Of a stretch of DNA of 64,000 bases, positions 18,770-27,177 are shown in pieces. The notes beneath the pieces are model-generated. The model was not told where the DNA came from and ran no database searches. It was given only the letters and a program-made list of their open reading frames with translations. The translations under genes and the position numbers were made by a program. Numbering within the stretch: the first letter of the stretch is position 1; each line of letters starts with the position of its first letter. The stretch comes from Gordonia jinghuaiqii (GTDB lineage: Bacteria; Actinomycetota; Actinomycetes; Mycobacteriales; Mycobacteriaceae), in the NCBI RefSeq assembly GCF_014041935.1, contig NZ_CP059491.1:682001-746000 (forward strand), read 5' to 3'.

Positions 18770-21670
18770 TCAAAGTCCAGTACCCCAACTCTGACGGGTA
18801 GCAGTTGTTGTGAGTTGCTCCGCTAGGCCGCCGATTGTTAGGAGATGACCGACCGGTTGTCGTGATCGCGTGGCAGCAATGAGGCGCGCGACCATCGATT
18901 GTGCCGTCCATTCTTGTGGTGGTAGTGATCCTAGGCAGACTCTGAGAAGCTCGGCTGCCTCGGTGTTGTCAAGGGCTGCGTCGAGACGTGGTGCTTGTCC
19001 AGCACGGATAGCCGTAACCGGCCAGAGATCGCCGTGGTCTGTGCGCTTCAATATGAGGTTCGTGAGGTCGGCTATTGCGCTCTCGACGAGCTGCGCATCC
19101 GATGGGTCAATAGCGCCGGCCATGTCGCCGAAGACAGGGCGAATGAGTTCTCCAATCGAGGTCTTGGCCTGGGGCCCGGGGAGTTGCACCTTCCACATGT
19201 CGACGGTGCGCTGGAGGTCCTCGGGGGTGTAGTGCCCTGGGACACGGCTTGATCCATACTGTCCGTGGTAAACGAGAGTTTGGGCGATCGCTCTTCGCTC
19301 TCCACTAGATTCTAGTGCTCTGCCGATCTCGTTGCGAATGCGCTGACTGTCGAGTGTCCTTCTGCTGGAGGCAATTTGCAACGCCGCGGCGATGGTCTGC
19401 GGTTCCTGCGGAAACGGGCCTTGAAGGCAGCGCAGGGCGACGTCGATGAGGCGAGTCTGGTCGTAGGGCCTTTCGGCGGCGAGGCCGTCGTCGAGCAGGT
19501 AGGCGGCAAGTTCGGGGCCCGCAGGACATAGCCATGCCGGCCAGCGGTTCGCATCATCACAGTGCTCAACGATGTCGATCAGCATCTCACTGCGGTGCCG
19601 GCTGTCGGTCGCGAGCTTGCCCGCCGCAAATAGCCAGGCGTTTCGCCAGTGAGGACTCAGCGCTGTTATCTCGAGGTTGGAGCGAATTTCGGCGTCGCTG
19701 CCATCAACGAGTCGTCGTCCGGCCATCAACTCCTGCAGGCTGCGTACGTCGAACGAGACAGTGTCGTTCTCGTCCGCGGTGAGGAGCACGAGCCGTTGCG
19801 TAGCGACAGCAAAGATCCTTCCCGCGAATGCTGTCGCCGTGTCCTCGTCATGTCCTCCCTCGCGCATGTACTGCGCGGCAAGCGCTGAAAGCTCGGATCG
19901 GGGCATCTTAGGGACCACTTCGTCCGTTGTTTCGCAACGAATATGTAGTACCGCACCGACCATCTGGTGTAGTTCAATGATCGCTGTGCGGTGATCGCGA
20001 AAGAACGTCCTATTGGCGGTGTTCTTGTTCGCTTCGCGCCTGAATACCGTGTCGAAGTAGTTCCAGAAGAGCTGATACCGAGTTGTGGGGAGTGATCCGG
20101 AGCCTCCAAGGATGATGGTCAGGATCAACACCTGCAGCGGGGTCTTGAGTAGGCGTTCGATCGATGGGTTCTTGATGGCATCGCCAAATTGGGCGAGCAC
20201 GTGGTCACGATGGGGCACATCGTCGCTGAGACGTTGCGCCGTGATGTGCTGAGCGTAGAGGAGCGATTCTTGAGGGGTGAAGGTGTCAAGGTCGATCTGA
20301 TCGAAGTGGTCGGGAAGCAGACGCTCGGTGTAGCCGGTTCTTCGGGTAGTAATGATCATGAGGAGGTCGGCCTCCTGGCTGTCTGCCCAGTCCAAAAGAC
20401 TGCCGATCTCATCGACGATCCGTTGACGGTGTTGAGGCATGGTGACCTCGTCAAATCCATCGAATATCAGCAGGGTCGGCCAAGCCTTCATCCATCTAGT
20501 CAGGGAGGCTGGTTCAACTGCAAGGTCGGTATTGCTGGTGACGACGGTGGCCAGCCACCGCTTTATACCCGGCCCGCCTTCAGGGCCCATGTCGCTAGCC
20601 ATGGTGGCTAGATCGACCCGTAGTGGCCATCGAGGGCTCTTCGGGCTCCTGACTTCGATTCGTTCGAGTGACTCGTTGGTGCGGTTGATAATCTCCCGCA
20701 CTCCGGCCTGGTTGGCTTCGTGACGGGCAAAGTGCGCGCGATAGACCTGGGTGATGTACTTGGCCACCGTGCTTTTGCCGTTTCCGGGTGCACCAGTGAT
20801 GACAAGGTGACGAGGGTGCGGGGACTGCCATACCGATGGCCGAGTGACTTGGTCTGCGCGCTCGATGATCCGCGATAGAAGCGAGTGGACTCGGCGACTG
20901 TCGTAGATAGCCGGGAGATCGACGATGGCGCCGTCGATCTGATGGCGGGTTTCGGGGGTATCGCCAGCTTCGTCGAACCGTAGCCATTGCTCGTGGCGGA
21001 GGGTGTTTTGAGCGTGGTCCACGAGCAGAGGGGCAAGTTGTTCGGGATCGATTACGCCGGGGAGAAGTGTCGTCAACCGCGTGAGCAAATCACCGACCGT
21101 GATCAGAGCGGGGAAGGCGTCCCGGATGGCCGTTTGATCGGACACGAGAGCGTTGAGGGTGTCGCGGTGCCACACATATGCGTTGCGTAGCCCACGAATC
21201 CGCAGACTTTCTGCTGGCTCGCCGTACGCGTCAAGTCGATGCTCATCGAGTTTCGTAGCGATATACCGGTTGATCTGGTCCACGCCCCCCGCGTCGTCCT
21301 CGGCCGACAGCCTCGCGTTGGTCACGAACAGCAGGTTGTCGGGGAGTTTGCTTCGTCCGCCCGCGGCCCAGTCATCCAGCTCGCTACGGATCTGCCCCTT
21401 GAGCCATCCGAGATCCTGCGCCGGGGGTCCGACGCGTTCGCGTTGTTTGGCCTGGACGACCGTGTAACCGGTCCACCGTTGGCTGGGTCCAGTCTTCTTG
21501 TCTAGGATCTCTGGCCATTCGATGACGCCGGTGTAGGTGGCTTCGCGGCCGCCGTCTCTGCCCGACCCGTACACGGCGACCTCGGGACCAATCAGTTTGA
21601 CGGCGAGGGCTACTGCGAGCTGCTCGAATGCACGTGGCCCGAGTTCTTCGAATGCCCAGTCACTAGCCAT
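18770..21670 (-). CDS. Mrr-type nuclease fused to NACHT STAND ATPase (candidate anti-phage sensor)
   Basis: A 966-residue protein. Residues ~5-120 form a restriction-endonuclease-like domain: GSGRDGG with D39, then YTVVQAKQR with Q73-x-K75, the QxK form of the PD-(D/E)xK motif found in Mrr. LLFVTNARLS follows. The NACHT ATPase has Walker A GAPGNGKST (293-301), Walker B LLIFDGFDEV (400-409; the DGFDE is NACHT-specific) and sensor IITTRR (439-444). A helical C-terminal region (about 520-966) is probably the ligand-sensing part. Known relatives (Avs/AVAST, bNACHT) detect phage proteins and trigger the effector; DNA degradation is inferred here. It is transcribed alone, inside the island, with no obvious partner. 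Confidence 0.85.
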   Translation of the reverse strand: MASDWAFEELGPRAFEQLAVALAVKLIGPEVAVYGSGRDGGREATYTGVIEWPEILDKKTGPSQRWTGYTVVQAKQRERVGPPAQDLGWLKGQIRSELDDWAAGGRSKLPDNLLFVTNARLSAEDDAGGVDQINRYIATKLDEHRLDAYGEPAESLRIRGLRNAYVWHRDTLNALVSDQTAIRDAFPALITVGDLLTRLTTLLPGVIDPEQLAPLLVDHAQNTLRHEQWLRFDEAGDTPETRHQIDGAIVDLPAIYDSRRVHSLLSRIIERADQVTRPSVWQSPHPRHLVITGAPGNGKSTVAKYITQVYRAHFARHEANQAGVREIINRTNESLERIEVRSPKSPRWPLRVDLATMASDMGPEGGPGIKRWLATVVTSNTDLAVEPASLTRWMKAWPTLLIFDGFDEVTMPQHRQRIVDEIGSLLDWADSQEADLLMIITTRRTGYTERLLPDHFDQIDLDTFTPQESLLYAQHITAQRLSDDVPHRDHVLAQFGDAIKNPSIERLLKTPLQVLILTIILGGSGSLPTTRYQLFWNYFDTVFRREANKNTANRTFFRDHRTAIIELHQMVGAVLHIRCETTDEVVPKMPRSELSALAAQYMREGGHDEDTATAFAGRIFAVATQRLVLLTADENDTVSFDVRSLQELMAGRRLVDGSDAEIRSNLEITALSPHWRNAWLFAAGKLATDSRHRSEMLIDIVEHCDDANRWPAWLCPAGPELAAYLLDDGLAAERPYDQTRLIDVALRCLQGPFPQEPQTIAAALQIASSRRTLDSQRIRNEIGRALESSGERRAIAQTLVYHGQYGSSRVPGHYTPEDLQRTVDMWKVQLPGPQAKTSIGELIRPVFGDMAGAIDPSDAQLVESAIADLTNLILKRTDHGDLWPVTAIRAGQAPRLDAALDNTEAAELLRVCLGSLPPQEWTAQSMVARLIAATRSRQPVGHLLTIGGLAEQLTTTATRQSWGTGL

Positions 21671-21732
21671 CTATGGGAACTTACCGCCTCTAGTGGACAC
21701 AGCCACTTCGGTGGACGATTGCGGCGCCACCG

Positions 21733-22310
21733 TCAAGGCGCTCGCCTAATCGCTTCAGCAGGCATCATGGGTAGTTCGAGAGCAGTATGCCGCTGGAGTC
21801 GGCGTTGCACCTCGGTTCTCTTGCTGCGGAGGAATGAGGGGGTGAGATCGATCCCTTCGATTTCGCCGAGCCAGTTTTCGGTGTGGGCACGGTCTCGGCG
21901 TTCGAGAAGGTTGGCTTCGATGTCGTCGAGGCGCGGAGCATCTTGGGGTCGACGTGGAGCATGGGGCAGCGGATACAGGCGTGTTCGTGGCTGCATGGCT
22001 GGCGTAGGGGCGGCCACAACCTCCCAGTTCGACGTTGCGTTTGTCGAAGTGCGCTTCGAACTCGACCCAGTCGGCGGCGGTGACGGGCGGGTACTCGTCC
22101 GGAGGACGTAGCGCGCGCGGGCGTTGTAGATGGGCTTGGTAGTGGCGGGTGACGTCTTCGTTGAACACGGCGACGTAGCCGCGGGTGGTTTCCAGATCGA
22201 GATGCCTGAGCAGGGCAGCGCCGATGTGGATGGGTAGGCCGTTGTTGACCAGTTCGGTGGCGAACGGGCGGCGGGAGTCGTGGGGTCGGAAGTGGATTCC
22301 GTCGAAGCGG
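21733..22310 (-). pseudogene. Tyrosine recombinase/integrase C-terminal fragment with two frameshifts
   Basis: The C-terminal catalytic half of an actinobacterial phage/element integrase: GIHFRPHDSRRPFATELV, HIGAALLRHLDLETTRGYV (catalytic Tyr in GYVAVF) and EFEAHFDKRNVELG. The frame then shifts at about 22,000 to PCSHEHACIRCPMLHVDPKM, and again at about 21,934 to PRLDDIEANLLERRDRAH and ENWLGEIEGIDLTPSFLRS. The usual LLGH is LLRH. The N-terminal half is missing upstream of about 22,310. It is a dead remnant that probably once mobilised the island or a resident element. Confidence 0.8.
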
Positions 22311-22365
22311 CCTCTCAGCGAGGGAGCCTGGCGCCGTCCGTCCGGTGGTCTATGACCGCTCCAAC

Positions 22366-23292
22366 TCACTGGATGGGCGCTCCGCGCCCATCCTCTCCGT
22401 TCGAGTCGCCCTCATCACCCTCCGCCGCACTCTCCCTGGCTACCGACTCCCAATGCGCTATGTGCTCGCGATCGGCTTGCTCCAGACTCTTCTTCAAGGC
22501 ATTTCTACCAAACTGGGTTGCGGAAAATACCACGGATCCACCTGTTGGGCCGTCAGCTCGGCTCATTACGCCTAACTGTTCTAGCCGCTCACCTACTTCA
22601 TAATGGTACTCACCCGGCCGGGTCGTGAATGGGCTATTAAATACGACGTCCTGGAGTGCCATCCGAGGGAGGGTGGCGCGAATCTGGGCCGAAACTCGTT
22701 CCATTGATAATTCCTTCTTCGGTCGCTTAGTTAAGAGCCCCGCAACCGCCGAGACAATAACTCCGACGAGCGCACTAAGGGCAGCGGCCATGGCGACCGT
22801 AGCTGCGTACTTCCCGTCCGTCGATTCGCCGTCAAGAACGACAACAACAAAGGCAGTGACCGCACCTCCGAACCCAAACACCGGGATAGTCAAGTGGGAA
22901 TACTGCGCGATTCTCTCCCTTATCCCCGCCCATAAGCCTCGCTGGTCCGCCGCCACTCGACGATCAAAGTCAACAAGCTCGCGCGCGATGGCGGCCTCAA
23001 CTACCCTTCTCTGGTCCATCTCCGGCGACATTTTGTCATGGATATCAACCAGGTTCTTCAAACGCTCATGAGGGGTCTTTCGAGCATTTCGTGTCGAAAC
23101 ATATGCCGCGATGAGCGCGAACGCCAGCGGTGCCAGCACGAACCGAACCCAGTCAGTCCACGTCATTCCCATGCGAAGTAGTATCACCCAAACGATCAGC
23201 GCTGCCGCGACACCAAGCCCTCCCGAACCCGCGTCGCTCCCGCAAAATCCCGACTGCGGGGTTGCGTCCGGGGTGGTTGCGTCGAGCTGCAC
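22366..23292 (-). CDS. Membrane protein of unknown function, island gene
   Basis: Up to 308 residues with two pairs of transmembrane helices (about 28-64 and 133-185) separated by a cytoplasmic helical segment rich in charged residues, plus a soluble C-terminal domain (about 190-308) that looks like a winged helix (RLEQLGVMSRADG). GTG 23292 is the longest start and has no good Shine-Dalgarno; ATG 23184, within the first helix region, is an alternative. Base composition is visibly more AT-rich than its neighbours. I do not recognise the family. It adjoins the integrase fragment; no link to defence can be shown. Confidence 0.65.
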   Translation of the reverse strand: MQLDATTPDATPQSGFCGSDAGSGGLGVAAALIVWVILLRMGMTWTDWVRFVLAPLAFALIAAYVSTRNARKTPHERLKNLVDIHDKMSPEMDQRRVVEAAIARELVDFDRRVAADQRGLWAGIRERIAQYSHLTIPVFGFGGAVTAFVVVVLDGESTDGKYAATVAMAAALSALVGVIVSAVAGLLTKRPKKELSMERVSAQIRATLPRMALQDVVFNSPFTTRPGEYHYEVGERLEQLGVMSRADGPTGGSVVFSATQFGRNALKKSLEQADREHIAHWESVARESAAEGDEGDSNGEDGRGAPIQ

Positions 23293-23662
23293 TGCTGGCA
23301 GTACGGCAGGTGCAGCGTGACCCTGCCCGGCTGCGCCGTCACCTGGATCGGAAGCGGCTACGCCGCACTGGGAACAGTCCTGGTCCCGGTTCGCTTTGCA
23401 CCTCCGATCGTATGTCTTCCACCCGCGCCCACCAAGGCGCGAAATTCTTTTCGCCGCAAGCGGACGAGTTCACCAGCCGACCCGGACCCTCGTGCCGCAC
23501 CGACGGCCCGTCGAGTGGACGGGCACCCTGGATCGGGCCGACGTCACCCCGCCGGCACTGCTGCAGAATCCCCGGACGATGTTCCCGGTCCCGGTGGCAG
23601 GCGAACACGCACTCGGCTGACCGCACACCGGGCCGATGCTTTTCCGTCGGACGTCTGACACG
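23293..23662 (+). other. Intergenic stretch with a possible 3' gene fragment
   Basis: No complete gene is seen. A plus-strand frame running to a stop at 23620 reads PHRRPVEWTGTLDRADVTPP and then NPRTMFPVPVAGEHALG with core-genome codon use. It looks like the C-terminus of a gene whose front was lost at the right edge of the island. I cannot name the family. The frame has no convincing start. Confidence 0.35.
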
Positions 23663-24481
23663 ATGAGGCACGTGACTGCGACCCCCGGCGCGCCCAGCCC
23701 GATCGCGAGCCTGCCCAACCTGCGCGACGTGGGCGGATGGCCGACGGTCGACGGGCGGGTGGTGCGTTCGGGCATGTTGTTCCGGTCGACCGATTTCTCC
23801 TCGCTCGACGCCGCCGACGTGGCCCCGCTCGAGGCGCTCGGCCTCCGCACGATCTTCGACCTGCGCTCAGCGCACGAACGTGAGGCCATCCCGGACCCCG
23901 CGTTGCCCGGCGTCGCCAACATCGGACTCGACGTCCTCGCCGACGCGCAGATGTCGATTCCGGCCAACATCGGTGCGGTGCTCGCCGACCCGGCCGTCGT
24001 CGCCCAGGCCGACGAGGCGCTGTCCGGCGGCAAGGCCCGCGACATGATCTGCGGGACCTACCGCGAGATGATCACCCTGCCGAGCTCGACCGCCGCGTAC
24101 ACCGAGTTCTTCCGGGGTCTGGCCGGTGACACCCCGACCCCGGCGCTCGTGCACTGCACCACCGGCAAAGACCGAACAGGTTGGGCCGCAGCCGCTTTCC
24201 TCACCCTGATGGGGGTGTCGAAGGATGACGTCTACCGCGACTACCTCCTCACGAACGAGCGCCTGATCCCCGCGCTCAAGCCCATCTTCGACGGCTTCGC
24301 CGCAGCCGGGGGAGACCCCGAACTCCTCGTCGGCGTCCTCGGCGTCGACGCCGGTTACCTCGACGCCGCGTTCGACGAGGTGCACGTGCGCTTCGGCGGG
24401 ATCGAGGGCTACTTCGACGATGCTCTCGGGCTCGGCGCCGACGAGCAGGAGAAGCTGCGCGCGCGATTCCTCAGCACCTGA
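23663..24481 (+). CDS. Tyrosine-protein phosphatase (Y_phosphatase3/PtpB-like)
   Basis: A 272-residue cytoplasmic phosphatase. It opens with NLRDVGGWPTVDGR and VVRSGMLFRSTDFSSL, and carries the P-loop HCTTGKDRTGW with nucleophile Cys and the KDR signature of MptpB/LipA-like dual-specificity phosphatases. Substrates may be phosphotyrosine, phosphoserine or phosphoinositides. ATG 23663 was chosen over an upstream in-frame codon at 23636; a GTG at 23672 is another possibility. It is single-gene and sits just outside the right end of the island. Confidence 0.88.
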   Translation: MRHVTATPGAPSPIASLPNLRDVGGWPTVDGRVVRSGMLFRSTDFSSLDAADVAPLEALGLRTIFDLRSAHEREAIPDPALPGVANIGLDVLADAQMSIPANIGAVLADPAVVAQADEALSGGKARDMICGTYREMITLPSSTAAYTEFFRGLAGDTPTPALVHCTTGKDRTGWAAAAFLTLMGVSKDDVYRDYLLTNERLIPALKPIFDGFAAAGGDPELLVGVLGVDAGYLDAAFDEVHVRFGGIEGYFDDALGLGADEQEKLRARFLST

Positions 24482-24532
24482 ACCCGGCGCTCGGCTCGAC
24501 TGCCGACTGGCCTGCGCGAAGCAGGCTGTCTC

Positions 24533-25003
24533 TCAGCGGAACACGATGCACGTCGTGGTGCCGTGCGCGACGAGCTTGCCGTCGTGCGAGAAGACCTTGC
24601 CCTCGGCGGTCGCGGTGGTGCGTCCGGCGTGGACGACGGTGCCCACCCCGGTGAGTTCCCCGGCATCGACGGCGACCGAGCGGATGTAGTTCACCTTCAG
24701 TTCCAACGTCGTGTACCCGACGCCGGCGGGCAGTGTCGTGTGCACGGCGCACCCCATGACCGAGTCGAGCAGGGTGGCGCAGATGCCGCCGTGGACGGTT
24801 CCGAGCGGGTTGGCGAAGTCGGGTTGCGGCGTGACCGCGAAGGTCACCGATCCCTCGTCGATCTGTTTGGGGACCATGCCGAGCAGCCGGCCGATGCTGG
24901 GGCGGTCGGCTCCGGCGCCGCCGGCCTGCCACGCCCGCAGGAGTTCCAGGCCCGACATCGCTGTCGGCTCGGCGTCGGCGTGTGAATCTGTGGAAGTCGT
25001 CAT
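24533..25003 (-). CDS. PaaI-type acyl-CoA thioesterase (hotdog fold)
   Basis: A 156-residue hotdog thioesterase hydrolysing acyl- or aryl-CoA. Signature FANPLGTVHGGICATLLDSV contains the HGG turn and catalytic acidic residue; GVGYTTLELKVNYIRSV follows. It is transcribed divergently from a TetR regulator, and operator-like repeats begin 3 bp before the chosen start ATG 25003. An in-frame codon at 25021 would place the start inside the operator. Regulation by the neighbouring TetR is very likely. Confidence 0.86.
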   Translation of the reverse strand: MTTSTDSHADAEPTAMSGLELLRAWQAGGAGADRPSIGRLLGMVPKQIDEGSVTFAVTPQPDFANPLGTVHGGICATLLDSVMGCAVHTTLPAGVGYTTLELKVNYIRSVAVDAGELTGVGTVVHAGRTTATAEGKVFSHDGKLVAHGTTTCIVFR

Positions 25004-25005
25004 GA

Positions 25006-25138
25006 CTATGCATGGTTGCATACTCCGCTGCGATTATGAAGGCCTGCATAGGTCGGGCCGGGCGCCCGGTGAATCGGACAGTTCGACGCCGCCCTATGTA
25101 AGCTGGCATAGAAGCTCGGTAGTTGAAGTCCTGCATAG
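25006..25138. promoter_or_regulatory. TetR operator array between thioesterase and tetR genes
   Basis: Four copies of an 18-bp dyad xTATG-N8-CATAx: CTATGCATGGTTGCATAC at 25006, TTATGAAGGCCTGCATAG at 25034, CTATGTAAGCTGGCATAG at 25094, and a half-site version AGTTG-N8-CATAG ending at 25138. They span the whole divergent promoter region, with the last one overlapping the Shine-Dalgarno of the tetR gene. Expected to bind the adjacent TetR repressor. Confidence 0.75.
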
Positions 25139-25147
25139 GAGTTGTCC

Positions 25148-25756
25148 ATGGCGACACACCCCGCCGAGTCCGTGACCACCGGTTCTGGCGAACGCGGTCC
25201 GCGCGAGCGCATGATCGTCCACGCCGCGGACCTCATCGGGCGTGACGGTGTCGCGGCCACATCCATCGGTGACGTCATCACGGCGAGTTCGGCCCCGCGC
25301 GGTTCCATCTATCACCACTTCCCGGGCGGCAAGACCGAGCTCATGACCGAGGCCGTGCGCTACGCGGGCGAATTCATCGCCGAGCGGATCGGTCGTCGCA
25401 CCACGATGACACCGGCCGAGACGGTGCGCGAGATCGGCGGAGTGTGGCGTCGACTGCTGGTCAACACGGACTTCCAGTTCGGGTGCCCGGTCCTCGCCGG
25501 TGGTCTCGCCCGGCGCAGCGAGCCCGCGGTCGCCGATGTCTCCGCCGAGGTCCTCGACCGCTGGCGTGAGGTCGTGACCGCCCGGCTCATCGTCGACGGA
25601 GTCGAGAGCGACCGGGCCGATTCGCTGGCCAACCTCACCATCGCGGCCGTCGAAGGCGCTGTCGGGCTCTGTCAGACGCAGCGCAGTGTCGAACCGCTCG
25701 ATCGCGTCATCGCCGAACTCGCCGCACTGTGCGACGCCGCGGTCGATCGGCGCTGA
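25148..25756 (+). CDS. TetR family transcriptional regulator
   Basis: A 202-residue repressor. The N-terminal HTH is typical: RERMIVHAADLIGRDGVAAT then GDVITASSAPRGSIYHHFPG. The ligand-binding region resembles TetR_C_33/LmrA-YxaF-type regulators (FQFGCPVLAGG). Start ATG 25148 has AGGAG 6 nt upstream; the TTG at 25142 is less likely. It is divergent from the thioesterase gene and shares a 130-bp region full of repeated 18-bp dyads, so it probably represses both itself and the thioesterase until an acyl-CoA-like effector is present. Confidence 0.9.
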   Translation: MATHPAESVTTGSGERGPRERMIVHAADLIGRDGVAATSIGDVITASSAPRGSIYHHFPGGKTELMTEAVRYAGEFIAERIGRRTTMTPAETVREIGGVWRRLLVNTDFQFGCPVLAGGLARRSEPAVADVSAEVLDRWREVVTARLIVDGVESDRADSLANLTIAAVEGAVGLCQTQRSVEPLDRVIAELAALCDAAVDRR

Positions 25757-25885
25757 TCGTCGGGGGCGTTGGACCGGCGTCCGGTTCGTAGTAGGTTCAC
25801 GGTGTCGTCCCCGCCGGGGTGAAACGACCTGCGGTGAGTGGGCCGCAGTGATTCGCACTGCGCCGAGCTCGGGGAGGGTGACGCC

Positions 25886-26563
25886 ATGACGCCGGTCTTC
25901 CGGCATGCGCTGGGTTCGGAATTCGATCGGCTCCACCCCAACGTCGCATGGCGCTACGGCATCGACTCCACGTCGGGGGTCGCCCAGATCTGCACCGGCA
26001 TCTATGAGTCGGTCTACATCTCCTCGGCGTTACCGCCGCCCGCGCTCTGGCACTACGCGAAACGCAATGCGCTGCCCTCGAAGACGAGTCGCATGGTGCC
26101 GTTCACCCAGGGGTATTACTGCTACAGCGACGAGCTCGAGCGGGAGTCGCTCGCGGTGCTGCGCACCTTCCGGTACACCACGGGCCCGCGCAAACTGAAC
26201 TCGCTGCTGGTCGCGGGCCGCAGCGGGATCGTCGACTACTTCGGCGACGGCCCCGAGTTCCTGTATCCGATCGAACCGTCGGTGACCCCGTCCGGTGAGC
26301 TGCTCCTCGAGACCGGACCCATGCGCTGGCTCGGCCGCGGCCCCAAGGTGGGTATGCGCGGGTTGTTCACCGCGCAGATGAAGTACATCGAGGGCTGGGA
26401 TGAGCGACGGGAGCGGTTCCGCTGCGACATGACCGTCCGCAACCCGGTGATCGGCGAGATCATGCACTTCCGTGGCTGGTTCACCGCGGTGGACCAGGCC
26501 TGCGCGTTGCGCGACATCCCCGACGAGGCGTGGCCGGTCAACCTCGTCGACCGCGAGAACTGA
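25886..26563 (+). CDS. DUF4166-like protein
   Basis: A 225-residue protein. It begins with a segment LGSEFDRLHPNVAWRYGIDS typical of DUF4166 (found at the C-terminus of some saccharopine-dehydrogenase-like proteins and alone in actinobacteria). Later parts VPFTQGYYCYSDELERES and VLRTFRYTTG, and the closing FRGWFTAVDQ, fit the same fold, probably a lipid-binding beta barrel. GGAGGG precedes ATG 25886. Function unknown. Confidence 0.68.
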   Translation: MTPVFRHALGSEFDRLHPNVAWRYGIDSTSGVAQICTGIYESVYISSALPPPALWHYAKRNALPSKTSRMVPFTQGYYCYSDELERESLAVLRTFRYTTGPRKLNSLLVAGRSGIVDYFGDGPEFLYPIEPSVTPSGELLLETGPMRWLGRGPKVGMRGLFTAQMKYIEGWDERRERFRCDMTVRNPVIGEIMHFRGWFTAVDQACALRDIPDEAWPVNLVDREN

Positions 26564-26628
26564 GCGCCCACCGCATACTTCGAGACGTTCGTTGCATGAC
26601 CGGGATGAGCTCGCGGTAGGTTCGCCCC

Positions 26629-27069
26629 ATGTCTGTCTCAGCGAATATCGAATTCGACGTAGCCGCCCCGGTCTCGGTGGTGATGGAAGTGCTCATGGAC
26701 ATCGAGTCCCTCCCGGAGTGGTCGGGTCCCCACAAGGAGGCCGAGATCCTCACCGAGTATTCCGACGGCACCCCGGAGAAGGTACGCATGGTGGTCACCG
26801 CCGCAGGTATCTCCGACGAGCAGACGTGCACCTACGAGTGGACCGACAACTCCTGCGAATGGCATCTGCTCGAGTCCAACCAACTGAGCGAGCAGCGCGG
26901 CAAGTACACCGTCTCCGAGACCGACACAGGTACCCGCGTGCATTTCGATCTCGCCGTCGACCTCAAGATCAAACTGCCCGGGCTCATCGTCAGGCGTGCC
27001 CAGAAGATGGCCGTGGACACCGCGCGCAAGGGACTCACCGCCGAGGCGGAGAAGCGGGCGGCGGGCTGA
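26629..27069 (+). CDS. SRPBCC family protein (polyketide cyclase/dehydrase-like)
   Basis: A 146-residue START/SRPBCC-fold protein that binds hydrophobic ligands in a deep cavity. The opening SANIEFDVAAPVSVVMEVLM and DIESLPEWSGPHKEAEIL follow the pattern V..DIE.LPEW common to actinobacterial members such as Rv0854/Rv0856 relatives. A C-terminal amphipathic helix closes the fold. It stands alone. No catalytic residues can be assigned. Confidence 0.85.
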   Translation: MSVSANIEFDVAAPVSVVMEVLMDIESLPEWSGPHKEAEILTEYSDGTPEKVRMVVTAAGISDEQTCTYEWTDNSCEWHLLESNQLSEQRGKYTVSETDTGTRVHFDLAVDLKIKLPGLIVRRAQKMAVDTARKGLTAEAEKRAAG

Positions 27070-27177
27070 GGAATTTCGTGACCCGTACGTGACCGGGTGA
27101 TGGCCGGACCGTGGCGCGCGCCGCAGGTACGCTGAGGGCTCATCTACCCGGTGCCCGTGCAATGGAGGCCAAATCAG

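Noticed and set aside
22280..23300. tRNA gene as island attachment site
   Set aside because: No cloverleaf or TTCGAATC-like T-loop was identified near either island edge.
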